A DNA stretch of 64,000 nucleotides. Source: Shinella granuli. Lineage in GTDB: Bacteria; Pseudomonadota; Alphaproteobacteria; Rhizobiales; Rhizobiaceae. The notes under the pieces are model-generated. The model saw nothing but the letters and a program-made list of their open reading frames with translations, made no database searches and had not been told where the DNA came from. The DNA is taken from contig NZ_SLVX01000014.1 of the NCBI RefSeq assembly GCF_004341885.1, positions 62,001 to 126,000 on the forward strand, written 5' to 3'. Position numbers and translations under genes: made by a program. Shown piece by piece: positions 35,052-44,656 of the stretch. Numbering within the stretch: position 1 is the stretch's first letter; the number at the start of each line of letters is the position of its first letter.

Positions 35052-35077
35052 AAGCCGGGATGTCTCCATCCCGGCTT
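35052..35077 (+). terminator. hairpin after the HAD phosphatase
   Basis: AAGCCGGGATG (35052-35062) pairs perfectly with CATCCCGGCTT (35067-35077), loop TCTC. It is 30 bases past the stop. No long T run follows, so termination efficiency is uncertain. Confidence 0.6.
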
Positions 35078-35110
35078 CCGGCTGCTGACAAAATCCGCCA
35101 AACGCTCCTC

Positions 35111-35182
35111 TGTCATGGTCGTCCACAACCCATTGAAAAATGGATCCTCGGGACAAGCCCGAGGATGACGGAGTGCTTGGGG
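35111..35182. repeat. RIME-like palindromic repeat, copy 3
   Basis: One intact 23-base palindrome at 35144-35166 (core CTCGGGACAAGCCCGAG); the first palindrome of the pair is degenerate. The right flank GACGGAGTGCTTGGGG is shared with the copy at 60026-60118, so the repeat unit extends beyond the palindromes. Confidence 0.75.
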
Positions 35183-35204
35183 TGACGTTTGTTCACGAGA
35201 GCGG

Positions 35205-36335
35205 TCAGCCCTCGAAGAACTCCTTCATCCGCGCGAAGAAGCCTGACGATTCCGGGTTGTTGTCCTTCGAGGAGATCTCCTCGAATTCCTTGAGCAGCTC
35301 GCGCTGGCGCTTCGTCAGCTTCTGCGGCGTCTCGATCTGGATCTGGATATAGAGATCGCCGACCTGCGTGGAGCGCAGTACCGGCATGCCCTTGCCCTTG
35401 AGGCGGAACTGGCGGCCGGCCTGGGTGCCCTCCGGTACCGAGACGCGCGACTTGGTGCCGTCGAGCGTCGCCACGTCGAAGGTTCCGCCGAGCGCTGCCG
35501 TCGTCATCGAGATCGGCACGGTGCAGTAGAGATCCGCCCCGTCGCGCTGGTAGAACTCGTGCGGCTTCACCGACAGGAAGATGTAGAGATCGCCCGCAGG
35601 GCCTCCGCGCACGCCCGCCTCGCCCTCGCCCGAGAGCCGGATGCGCGTGCCGTCCTCGATGCCCGAGGGGATGTTGACCGACAGCGAGCGCTCTTCCGTG
35701 ACGCGGCCATGGCCGTGGCACTTGGTGCAGGGATCGCTGATCGTCTGGCCGCGGCCATGGCAGGTCGGGCAGGTGCGCTCGATCGAGAAGAAGCCCTGTG
35801 CGGCGCGCACGCGGCCGGAGCCCTGGCAGGTGGCGCAGGTCTTCGGGCTGGTGCCGGGCTTGGCGCCCGAACCGGTGCAGACGTCGCAGGTGATCGACGT
35901 CGGCACGCGGATCTGCGCGGTCTTGCCGGCATAGGCCTCTTCCAGCGAGATCTCCATGTTGTAGCGCAGGTCGCCGCCGCGCTCGCGGCCGCCGGACGAG
36001 CGCCGCTGGCGCCCGCCGCCCATCATCTCGCCGAAAATGTCCTCGAAGATGTCGGAGAAGCCGCCGCCCTGGAAACCACCGCCGCCGAAGCCGCCGCCCA
36101 TGCCGCCCTGCTCGAAGGCCGCATGGCCGTAACGGTCGTAGGCCGCGCGCTTCTGCGGGTCCTTGAGCGTGTCATACGCCTCGTTGACATCCTTGAACTT
36201 CTGCTCGGCGGAGGCATCGCCCGGATTCTTGTCCGGGTGGTACTTCATCGCCATCTTGCGGAAGGCGCTCTTCAGCTCCTTCTCGTCGGCGCTCTTGGAA
36301 ACACCCAGCGTCTCGTAAAAATCAGCTTTTGCCAT
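35205..36335 (-). CDS. dnaJ: molecular chaperone DnaJ
   Basis: Type I J-protein, 376 residues. The J domain has YHPDKNPGD with the HPD motif; a glycine/phenylalanine stretch ([13 protein letters not shown]) follows; then four zinc motifs [24 protein letters not shown] and CTKCHGHG; and the substrate-binding C-terminal domains with [10 protein letters not shown]. It stimulates DnaK ATPase. It follows dnaK on the same strand after a 241-base gap holding a long stem-loop. Confidence 0.97.
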   Translation of the reverse strand: MAKADFYETLGVSKSADEKELKSAFRKMAMKYHPDKNPGDASAEQKFKDVNEAYDTLKDPQKRAAYDRYGHAAFEQGGMGGGFGGGGFQGGGFSDIFEDIFGEMMGGGRQRRSSGGRERGGDLRYNMEISLEEAYAGKTAQIRVPTSITCDVCTGSGAKPGTSPKTCATCQGSGRVRAAQGFFSIERTCPTCHGRGQTISDPCTKCHGHGRVTEERSLSVNIPSGIEDGTRIRLSGEGEAGVRGGPAGDLYIFLSVKPHEFYQRDGADLYCTVPISMTTAALGGTFDVATLDGTKSRVSVPEGTQAGRQFRLKGKGMPVLRSTQVGDLYIQIQIETPQKLTKRQRELLKEFEEISSKDNNPESSGFFARMKEFFEG

Positions 36336-36423
36336 TCGGGTTCACGTCCGTTTCTCGGGAACGGTCTTCTTGTTATGGACCTGGAAGCTTGCCTTAGCCT
36401 GCATGCCTGAAAAGCGCGCATGC

Positions 36424-36525
36424 AAAAGGCGGAAGCCGGAGCGAAGGAAAAGCCAAGACATCGTCGCCGCGGTAAACGGGAGTGATCATCTTGTCTTTTT
36501 CCCTTCGCGCTGACTTCCGCCTTCT
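36424..36525 (-). other. long stem-loop between dnaK and dnaJ
   Basis: The segment around 36424-36462 (GGCGGAAGCCGGAGCGAAGG core) and 36488-36525 (CCTTCGCGCTGACTTCCGCC core) are imperfect reverse complements over about 35 bases, with a 25-base loop. In the dnaK-dnaJ transcript this makes a structure of about 30 base pairs. It may limit read-through into dnaJ or protect the dnaK message. Confidence 0.6.
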
Positions 36526-36576
36526 CGCTATCCGTTGCACCGGCCGCGAGAGAGCGCGGCCGGCAGTTCAGGAGGC

Positions 36577-38493
<1,917 letters not shown>

Positions 38494-38600
38494 GTCATTC
38501 TCTCCTTGAAGCGAACTGCCGGAACCCATTCAGGCATTCGATTGGCAGCCCCTAATGGTATGGTCTTCACGAAAGCATGGGCCGCAGCCCTGCCTTGCGG

Positions 38601-38632
38601 CGTATATAAGGAGCCCTCCAGACGACTGCAAG
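38601..38632 (-). promoter_or_regulatory. RpoH (sigma-32) heat-shock promoter of dnaK
   Basis: On the minus strand, CTTG (38632-38629), 18 bases, then CTTATATACG (38610-38601). This fits the alphaproteobacterial heat-shock consensus CTTG-N17/18-CYTATNTNNG at every defined position. The transcript would have a leader of about 100 bases. The rest of the 467-base gap 38494-38960 shows no gene I can support. Confidence 0.8.
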
Positions 38633-38960
38633 ACATTGCCGGGCCGCAAAGCTCGCAAAATCAGCGCGTCCGATGGATTTGGTGTACCCCCCTCGCAACC
38701 CGCAATCAACCACAATCCTCTCCGGTGTTTCAAGCAACGGATCGAGGTCTTGGCGGCTCCCAGAGAGATGGGATCTTAAGGCCCGGAAATGTAGAGCATC
38801 CGGCATGGACGGAGGTGTCGGATAGAGAGCGACGGAAGGAAACATATAATATTTTCCTTTACTTGTACGCAGTGTAAAATTTTTCTTGAGGTAAATTTAT
38901 CCCCGTCGCCGCCAACGCGCGCACACTTTTCCGACTGAATTGCGAGCGGATTGTGTGGCA

Positions 38961-39659
38961 ATGATCTCGACGGAGCCTACCGAACCAAGCTTTTTACAAT
39001 CAAGCTACCGATATGCGGCGACAACAGTCGAAATCCGCGCGCTGGCCTTCTCTCTTCGACTAAAGGTCGGCTTCCGCGCCGACCAACCGCGTGTCCCCGC
39101 AGGCAATCCCGACGGCGGGCAATGGGTCGACGAAGGTTCCGGCGTCCGGCCAATCCTCGTCAGCCGTCGAGGACCTCGCGGCGGAGGACAGATCCGTATC
39201 CTCGGGAGATGGCAGGCCGTGACGCCCTCGCAGGAGGCGCGCTTGGCGGTCAGCGTCGGCCGAATGCAGGAGGCACTGCGGGCCGTTCACAGGCGCGAAC
39301 CGAACTGGAAACCGACGCCGCACGTATACGAAACGGTTGAGGGACTGATACGGGCCAACGACGCAACGGCACAGGAGGCGATGCTCCGAGCGCTCCAGTT
39401 AAAATTACCTCGGACCGGTATCGGGCCGTTTGCAAAGGAGTGGATTGCCGCACCAGCAACCAATAAGCGGCTTACCAGAGCGGAGCAGGCGGATATTGAT
39501 CGCATAGGCCGGGCGTACGGATGTCATTGGTGTGGTACAAAGACGTCGGGAACGCCACAGGGCCATTTTGCCGGCGACCATCAGGTGCCAAAATCGTTGG
39601 CAAACCTAGCAGGATTTATCCACACTGCTGGTGGTGCAGCAAATCACAAGGCGGCTTGA
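38961..39659 (+). CDS. toxin-like protein with HNH/treble-clef C-terminus, frameshifted near the end
   Basis: The 232-residue reading frame has an N-terminal part with RADQPRVPAGNPDGGQW, a motif I associate with rhizobial toxin- or phage-like proteins, and a C-terminal YGCHWCGTKTSGTPQGHFAGD followed by HQVPKSLANLAG. The first CxxC and DHQ look like an HNH nuclease. The expected second CxxC is absent in this frame but is present one base back: from 39611 the other frame reads IYPHCWWCSKSQGG and stops at 39679, four bases before the next ATG. A one-base deletion near 39608-39611 explains this. Base use is less GC-rich than the neighbours. Function as a nuclease toxin is inferred. Confidence 0.6.
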   Translation: MISTEPTEPSFLQSSYRYAATTVEIRALAFSLRLKVGFRADQPRVPAGNPDGGQWVDEGSGVRPILVSRRGPRGGGQIRILGRWQAVTPSQEARLAVSVGRMQEALRAVHRREPNWKPTPHVYETVEGLIRANDATAQEAMLRALQLKLPRTGIGPFAKEWIAAPATNKRLTRAEQADIDRIGRAYGCHWCGTKTSGTPQGHFAGDHQVPKSLANLAGFIHTAGGAANHKAA

Positions 39660-39683
39660 TATCAAAGGGAAGTTATTGAGGTC

Positions 39684-40052
39684 ATGTCTGTTGAAACGCT
39701 TACAATCGCTCCAGAATATCTTAGCATCTATATCGCCGGCCGCACCGGTGTCGATATTCCAATGCACATGGATCGACAGGGAATCTTTGCATCGCCTCAG
39801 TGTATAAACGTTCCTGCCTATGACTGGAACCATGGAGACACGAATGTCACTTTCGGCCCGTTCGATGACCTGAATGAAACAGCCGAACCGGCATTTGATG
39901 GATTTCTCAAAACTTCACACAGGCGGCTTATTGTTTTTGGCGCAACAGTATCTGAGTACGTCAGCACAACAGTTCCATCAACAAAAACGCGAATCCGCAT
40001 TTGGCTCGATCATCCAATTGAGCCTTCAAATGTCGTTATTGCTTGGGGATAA
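39684..40052 (+). CDS. hypothetical protein, possible immunity protein of the toxin-like gene
   Basis: A 122-residue acidic, soluble-looking protein with no signal peptide or membrane helix; I do not recognise a family. TGAGGTC precedes the ATG at a proper distance. It begins four bases after the restored toxin frame would end, so the two look like an operon, the usual order for toxin and immunity genes. The C-terminus TRIRIWLDHPIEPSNVVIAWG recurs in the decayed copy at 40228-40599. Lower GC than the flanking genes suggests transfer. Confidence 0.6.
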   Translation: MSVETLTIAPEYLSIYIAGRTGVDIPMHMDRQGIFASPQCINVPAYDWNHGDTNVTFGPFDDLNETAEPAFDGFLKTSHRRLIVFGATVSEYVSTTVPSTKTRIRIWLDHPIEPSNVVIAWG

Positions 40053-40227
40053 GAAATACAGTAATGTCCTACGGCATTATTATTGCAAATTACATTTAAT
40101 ATATAGAATACTTTTATAAATGGCACGACGTTATGACTGTTTCGAACCATAACATGTTTATTATCTCCTGGAGACAGAAAGGTACGCTTGGCGAGAAGAT
40201 GCTGCTCAAAGGAGGTGGAAAACCCTA

Positions 40228-40599
40228 GGATAGCTACTTTTCGCTTCAGCATCACTGCCTTAATACAGCAGAATTTATCTGGCAAACCGGGATATACGCA
40301 ACATTCCTTACAATCTCAGGGAAAAATTCATTCCATCTACTCCCGATTGCATCAGTATTCCATGCACATATTGGAATGATGGCGACACCAGCTTTTCCGT
40401 TGGAGAAGCTTCGGAAATAACCATGTCGACGCCCCCGACATTCGACGGGTTTCTCGACACGCCCGACAAGATGCTTGTCTTCTTCGATGCCAACGAGCCG
40501 GAGTTTGCCAGCGTATCGGTGCCCACCGTCAAAACGCGCATTCGGATCTGGATCGATCATCCGAGGGAGCCGGAAAATGTCGTCATCGCCTTCGGATAA
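40228..40599 (+). pseudogene. decayed duplicate of the putative immunity gene
   Basis: A frame of 124 codons aligns along its whole length with the gene at 39684-40052 (123 codons): IYLANRDIRNIP against IYIAGRTGVDIP, CISIPCTYWNDGDT against CINVPAYDWNHGDT, FDGFLDTP against FDGFLKTS, and TRIRIWIDHPREPENVVIAFG. It lacks a start: the aligned first codon is ATA at 40228, after AAAGGAGGTG at 40206-40215, and an in-frame TAA sits at 40261. The rest is open to a TAA at 40597. The 175 bases before it are AT-rich with no other gene seen. Confidence 0.75.
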
Positions 40600-40608
40600 A
40601 CGCGGCCG

Positions 40609-42825
40609 TCAGCCCCCCAGCAGCACATCGAGAAGCGTCGTCCGGCGCGTGCCGGTCTGTCCCTGCTGGCCGACGTCTGCGGGCGGCGTAAGGCCGTCGT
40701 CGAGCGGAACGGCGCCCGTCTCGCCGTTCGCCACCGCCTGCCCGTCGCGGGCGGGCTCGTTGCCCAGCGTGCGGGAGATGATGTCGAAGAGCTGGTCGCC
40801 TTCCGGGGCCGGTTCCGTCCCGTCCACGACAGGCTCGCCGCCGGCCGTGCCGAAGAGCGGCGAAGGCGCTAGGCCCTCATGGGCGGCGGTCATGAACTGG
40901 CTCCAGGCCTTTGCCGGAAGCCCGCCGCCCGTCACCTTCTTCATCGACTTGCCGTCGTCGTTGCCGAACCAGACGCCGGTCGTCAGGTTGCTGGTGTAGC
41001 CGACGAAGAGCGCGTCGCGGAAGGACTGCGTCGTGCCCGACTTGCCGGCCGCCGGCCAGCCGGGAATGCGGGCGTTCTTACCGGTGCCCTCGGTGATGAC
41101 GCGCATCATCATGCCGTTCATCTGGGAGACGATGCCAGGCTCCAGCACGCGCGGCGGGTTGTCGTAGGTGTTCTCGTAGAGCACCCGGCCGTCGGCCGTC
41201 GAAATGCGGCGGATGATGTGCGGCGTCGCCTTGTAGCCGCCGTTCATGAAGGGGGCGTAGGCGGCGGTCAGCTCGACCAGCGTCACCTCCGACGTGCCGA
41301 GCGCGATCGAGGCGTTCGACTGAAGCTCCGATTCGATGCCGAGCCGGCGGGCGAGTTTTATGACGTCGTCCGGGCCGACCTCCATGACGAGCTGCGCGGC
41401 AATCGTGTTCAGCGACTGGGCGAGCGCGGAGGAGAGCGTCACCTCGCCGCGATACTTCTGGTCGTAGTTCTCCGGTGTCCACTTGCCGATCCTGACCGGC
41501 GCGTCGTTGCGCACGGAAAGCGGCGAGCGGCCGGCTTCCAGCGCCGCCGCATAGACGAAGGGCTTGAAGGCCGAGCCCGGCTGGCGCTTGGCCTTGGAGG
41601 CGCGGTCGAACTGGCTTTCCGCATAGTCCCGCCCGCCGACGAGGGCCCGGATGGCGCCGGTGCCGTCGATCGAGACGAGGGCGGCCTGCGAGGCGTTCGA
41701 CTTTTCGCCCTCCTTGTCTAGGAGCGCGGTGATCGCCGCGTCGGCCTTCTTCTCGAGGTCGAGGTCGATCGTCGTGTCGATGACGAGGTCCTCGGTGATG
41801 TCGCCGATCATGCCCGGCAGCTGGGCCATGACCATGTCGGCGGCATAATGCTGGGCGCCGGACCAGTAGCTCTTCGCCCGCGCCGGCGTCTGCGACATCG
41901 CGGTCTTGATCTCGGTGTCGGTGACGAACCCTTCTTCGCGCATCGCGCCGAGCACGATTTGCGCACGCGCCTCCGCCGCTTCCGGATCGCGCGCCGGCGA
42001 GAGGCGCGAGGGCGCTTTCAGGAGACCCGCGAGGAGGGCGGCTTCGCCGAGGTTCACGTCACGCGCCGACTTGTTGAAGTAGCGCCGCGCGGCGGCCTCG
42101 ACGCCGTAGGAATTGGAGCCGAAGAAGACGCGGTTCAGATACATCGCAAGGATCTGGTCCTTGGAATATTTGTGCTCCAGCCAGAAGGCGAGCAAGACTT
42201 CCTGAACCTTGCGCTCCAGCGTGCGTTCCGGCGAGAGGAACATGTTCTTGGCGAGCTGCTGGGTCAGCGTCGAGCCGCCCTGCACCATGCGGCCGGTGGT
42301 GATGTTGGTGAGCATGGCGCGGGCAAGGCCGAGCGGATCGATGCCGAAATGCGAATAGAAGCGCCGGTCCTCGATGGCGATGACGGCCTGGGGGATATAG
42401 GGCGACATGTTCTCCAGCGACAGCGCCTCGCCGCCGGTCGCGCCACGATTGGCGATGGCCTCGCCGCTGACCGCGAGGATCTTGATGTTCGGCGGCCGAT
42501 CGGGGATCGACCAGCTCGTGGCGCTCGGCATGCGCGCGCCGTAGTAGAGGACGAGGCCGCCGACGCCGATGGCGCCCCAGATGCCGAGCACGACGCACCA
42601 GTAGAAGAGCCGGCGGAAGAGGCCGAAGAAACCGCCGCCGCCCGCCTGCCGGCGCCCGCCGGAACCGCGCCTCGGCCGCTCGGCCCTCTGCGGCTTGCCG
42701 CGCCCCTTGCGGCCGCCGCCTGCCACGCGATCTCCCGCGCCGACGTGGAAATCATCCTCGTCGTCGTGCCCTCCCGATCCCCGGAAGGACGGTTCGATGC
42801 GCTGGGATTTGCGATTGGCTGCCAT
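40609..42825 (-). CDS. penicillin-binding protein 1A family (transglycosylase/transpeptidase)
   Basis: Class A PBP of 738 residues that polymerises and cross-links peptidoglycan. A basic, glycine-rich cytoplasmic leader (about 65 residues) precedes one transmembrane helix (about 70-95). The transglycosylase domain has EDRRFYSHFGID with the catalytic glutamate and STLTQQLAKNMFLS; the transpeptidase has the serine in QPGSAFKPF, SLN and KSGTTQ. The extended C-terminal tail is low in complexity. Convergent with the toxin island, whose last frame stops ten bases from its end. Confidence 0.93.
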   Translation of the reverse strand: MAANRKSQRIEPSFRGSGGHDDEDDFHVGAGDRVAGGGRKGRGKPQRAERPRRGSGGRRQAGGGGFFGLFRRLFYWCVVLGIWGAIGVGGLVLYYGARMPSATSWSIPDRPPNIKILAVSGEAIANRGATGGEALSLENMSPYIPQAVIAIEDRRFYSHFGIDPLGLARAMLTNITTGRMVQGGSTLTQQLAKNMFLSPERTLERKVQEVLLAFWLEHKYSKDQILAMYLNRVFFGSNSYGVEAAARRYFNKSARDVNLGEAALLAGLLKAPSRLSPARDPEAAEARAQIVLGAMREEGFVTDTEIKTAMSQTPARAKSYWSGAQHYAADMVMAQLPGMIGDITEDLVIDTTIDLDLEKKADAAITALLDKEGEKSNASQAALVSIDGTGAIRALVGGRDYAESQFDRASKAKRQPGSAFKPFVYAAALEAGRSPLSVRNDAPVRIGKWTPENYDQKYRGEVTLSSALAQSLNTIAAQLVMEVGPDDVIKLARRLGIESELQSNASIALGTSEVTLVELTAAYAPFMNGGYKATPHIIRRISTADGRVLYENTYDNPPRVLEPGIVSQMNGMMMRVITEGTGKNARIPGWPAAGKSGTTQSFRDALFVGYTSNLTTGVWFGNDDGKSMKKVTGGGLPAKAWSQFMTAAHEGLAPSPLFGTAGGEPVVDGTEPAPEGDQLFDIISRTLGNEPARDGQAVANGETGAVPLDDGLTPPADVGQQGQTGTRRTTLLDVLLGG

Positions 42826-42948
42826 AAGCGGTCGGATACACCCTCGAAAAGATCACCGTCCGGTGGACCTTAAATGCGGCGATTTAAGGGGTCGTTAAGA
42901 ACCGGTGAACGGGCGGGCGACAGTTTGAGGGGGATTTGAGAGAAAGAT

Positions 42949-42971
42949 CGGGCGGCCTTGCGGGCCGCCCG
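42949..42971 (-). terminator. terminator of the BA14K gene
   Basis: CGGGCGGCC (42949-42957) pairs with GGCCGCCCG (42963-42971) around a five-base loop, ten bases after the BA14K stop on the minus strand, followed by ATCTTTCTCTC. Confidence 0.7.
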
Positions 42972-42981
42972 TAAAATCACC

Positions 42982-43413
42982 TCAATAGTAAGGCGAGAGG
43001 CACTGGCGGCGGGCGCCATAGTTGGGCTGGAACGTGTTGTCATAGGCCCGGTACGAGCGATAGCGCGCATAGCACCATTCGGTGTGGCGCGGATTGATGC
43101 CTTCGTAGCGCGGCTGGGCGTAGCCGTCATTGGCGATCGCGCCGCCGATGATCGCGCCCGCACCGAAGGCGGCCAGCGGATACCACCAGCCGTCCGAGTG
43201 CCGGCGATAGCCGCGACGCTCGTAGCGATAGCCGCGATGGCCATTGTGCCAGCCACGACGCTCGCGACGCCACTGCACCTCCTGCACATCGCTCGCCTGA
43301 GAAGCGCCGACCTTCGGCATCGGCATGGCGAAGGCCGGTGCGGATACGAATGTCGTGGCGAACATGGCGACGGCCATGGCGGCGGCAATACCGCCCTTGA
43401 TCGTTGTCTTCAT
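42982..43413 (-). CDS. BA14K family exported protein
   Basis: A 143-residue exported protein with a signal peptide (about residues 1-29, ending SAPAFA), a basic arginine/tyrosine/glycine-rich centre (RRERRGWHNGHRGYRYERRG), one hydrophobic glycine-rich helix (FGAGAIIGGAIA) and the BA14K signature WCYARYRSYRAYDNTFQP near the C-terminus with two cysteines. The family, named for a Brucella immunoreactive 14 kDa antigen, is common in Rhizobiales; its role is not settled. Confidence 0.85.
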   Translation of the reverse strand: MKTTIKGGIAAAMAVAMFATTFVSAPAFAMPMPKVGASQASDVQEVQWRRERRGWHNGHRGYRYERRGYRRHSDGWWYPLAAFGAGAIIGGAIANDGYAQPRYEGINPRHTEWCYARYRSYRAYDNTFQPNYGARRQCLSPYY

Positions 43414-43513
43414 GTCGATCTCCCTTGGATAGTCACTGTTTTACAGTGATCAAGACGGATGACAGCATGAAACAATTCGACTGAATGCAAGATGAACCGA
43501 ACTTCTCCACGTC

Positions 43514-44461
43514 TCAATCCTCGCCATTGCCCAGCCGGCTGAGGAAACGCTGCCGTTCGAAGACGAGAATGACCACCAGCGCCATGATGAACGGGATGAT
43601 CAGGTAGAACAGCCGGAAGACGGCGAGCGCGGCCAGCACCGCCGCCGGATCCATGTCCGGCAGGCCGGCGATGAAGACGAGTTCCAGGACGCCGATGCCG
43701 CCCGGCGCGTGGGAGAGCAGCGCCACCGAGAAGGAGGCGAGGAAGATGCCGAGCACGACGAAGAAGCCCGGATTGCCCTCCACCGGCAGCACGAAATAGA
43801 TGATCGCCGCCGCGCCGATCAGCTCGATGGGCGCGATGATGAGCTGGCGGAAGACGAGCGAGGGTTTGGGATATTCCAGCCTCAGCCAGCGCGTGTTGAT
43901 CGGCCGGAAGCCGACGAGGCTGCCGACCACGTAGAGCGCGACCAGCGCCAGGATGAAGACACCGGTCGAGAACGCCGCCTCGATCGGCAGGAACTCGGCG
44001 AACCGCCCGACGATCTCCGGCTCCAGCACCAGCACCAGGCCGAACAGCACGACCGTGCCGAGCGCGAAGGTGAAGGAGCAGAAGGCGACGAGGACGCCCA
44101 CCTCCGATCCGGTCAGTCCCTTCGACGTATAGGCGCGGTAGCGCACCAGCGCGCCGGAGAACACCGAGGCGCCGATATTGTGCGACAGCGCATAGGTGGT
44201 GAAGGAGGTGATGGTGATGAACCACAGCGAGATGCGATGGCCGAGATGTTCGAGCGCCAGGTGGTCGTAGGCGGCGAGCGCCGCATAGGCGACGAGCGTG
44301 GCGCCGCATGCCAGCAGCCAGCCGGAGACCGGAATGGCATGCAGGCTCGCCATGAACTCGTCGAGCGACAGGCCGCGAAGGTCCTTGTAGAGGATATAGA
44401 CCGACAGGATGATCGCGGCGGTGCTGACGAGCGGCCAGAAGAACTTTTTCAGCCGCTTCAT
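43514..44461 (-). CDS. YbhN/UPF0104 membrane protein (lysylphosphatidylglycerol synthase TM-region family)
   Basis: Integral membrane protein of 315 residues with about eight helices, starting MKRLKKFFWPLVSTAAIIL. Family marks are HNIGASVFSGALVRYRAY and LLSHAPGGIGVLELVF. It resembles the flippase domain of MprF without the synthase domain, so it may move a lipid across the membrane, but the substrate is unknown. GGAAGGCAGG precedes ATG 44461; an upstream extension to 44608 is not membrane-like. Confidence 0.85.
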   Translation of the reverse strand: MKRLKKFFWPLVSTAAIILSVYILYKDLRGLSLDEFMASLHAIPVSGWLLACGATLVAYAALAAYDHLALEHLGHRISLWFITITSFTTYALSHNIGASVFSGALVRYRAYTSKGLTGSEVGVLVAFCSFTFALGTVVLFGLVLVLEPEIVGRFAEFLPIEAAFSTGVFILALVALYVVGSLVGFRPINTRWLRLEYPKPSLVFRQLIIAPIELIGAAAIIYFVLPVEGNPGFFVVLGIFLASFSVALLSHAPGGIGVLELVFIAGLPDMDPAAVLAALAVFRLFYLIIPFIMALVVILVFERQRFLSRLGNGED

Positions 44462-44656
44462 CCTGCCTTCCCCCCTGCTCCCGGCGCCCCATAGCCCGAG
44501 CAGCGAGGTGTTCTCGCAATCTTTCCTGATGCCATTCTCACCCTTTCCCCGTGTCCGGACCGTCGTCGCCTGTCCGCGCGCGGTCCTTGTTTTTGAGGAA
44601 ACCAGCATTTCCGTTCCGTCCGGTTAATGCTGGCCTCCCATCTCATCACATCTGCG

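Noticed and set aside
39500-39680. Programmed -1 frameshift in the toxin-like gene
   Set aside because: No X-XXY-YYZ slippery heptamer was found in the right phase near 39585-39612, so a simple one-base deletion or sequencing error is preferred.
40010-40560. Minus-strand frames in the AT-rich island (91, 102 and 77 codons)
   Set aside because: They overlap the putative immunity gene and its decayed copy. The plus-strand frames align with each other, which supports plus-strand coding; the minus frames lack good ribosome sites.
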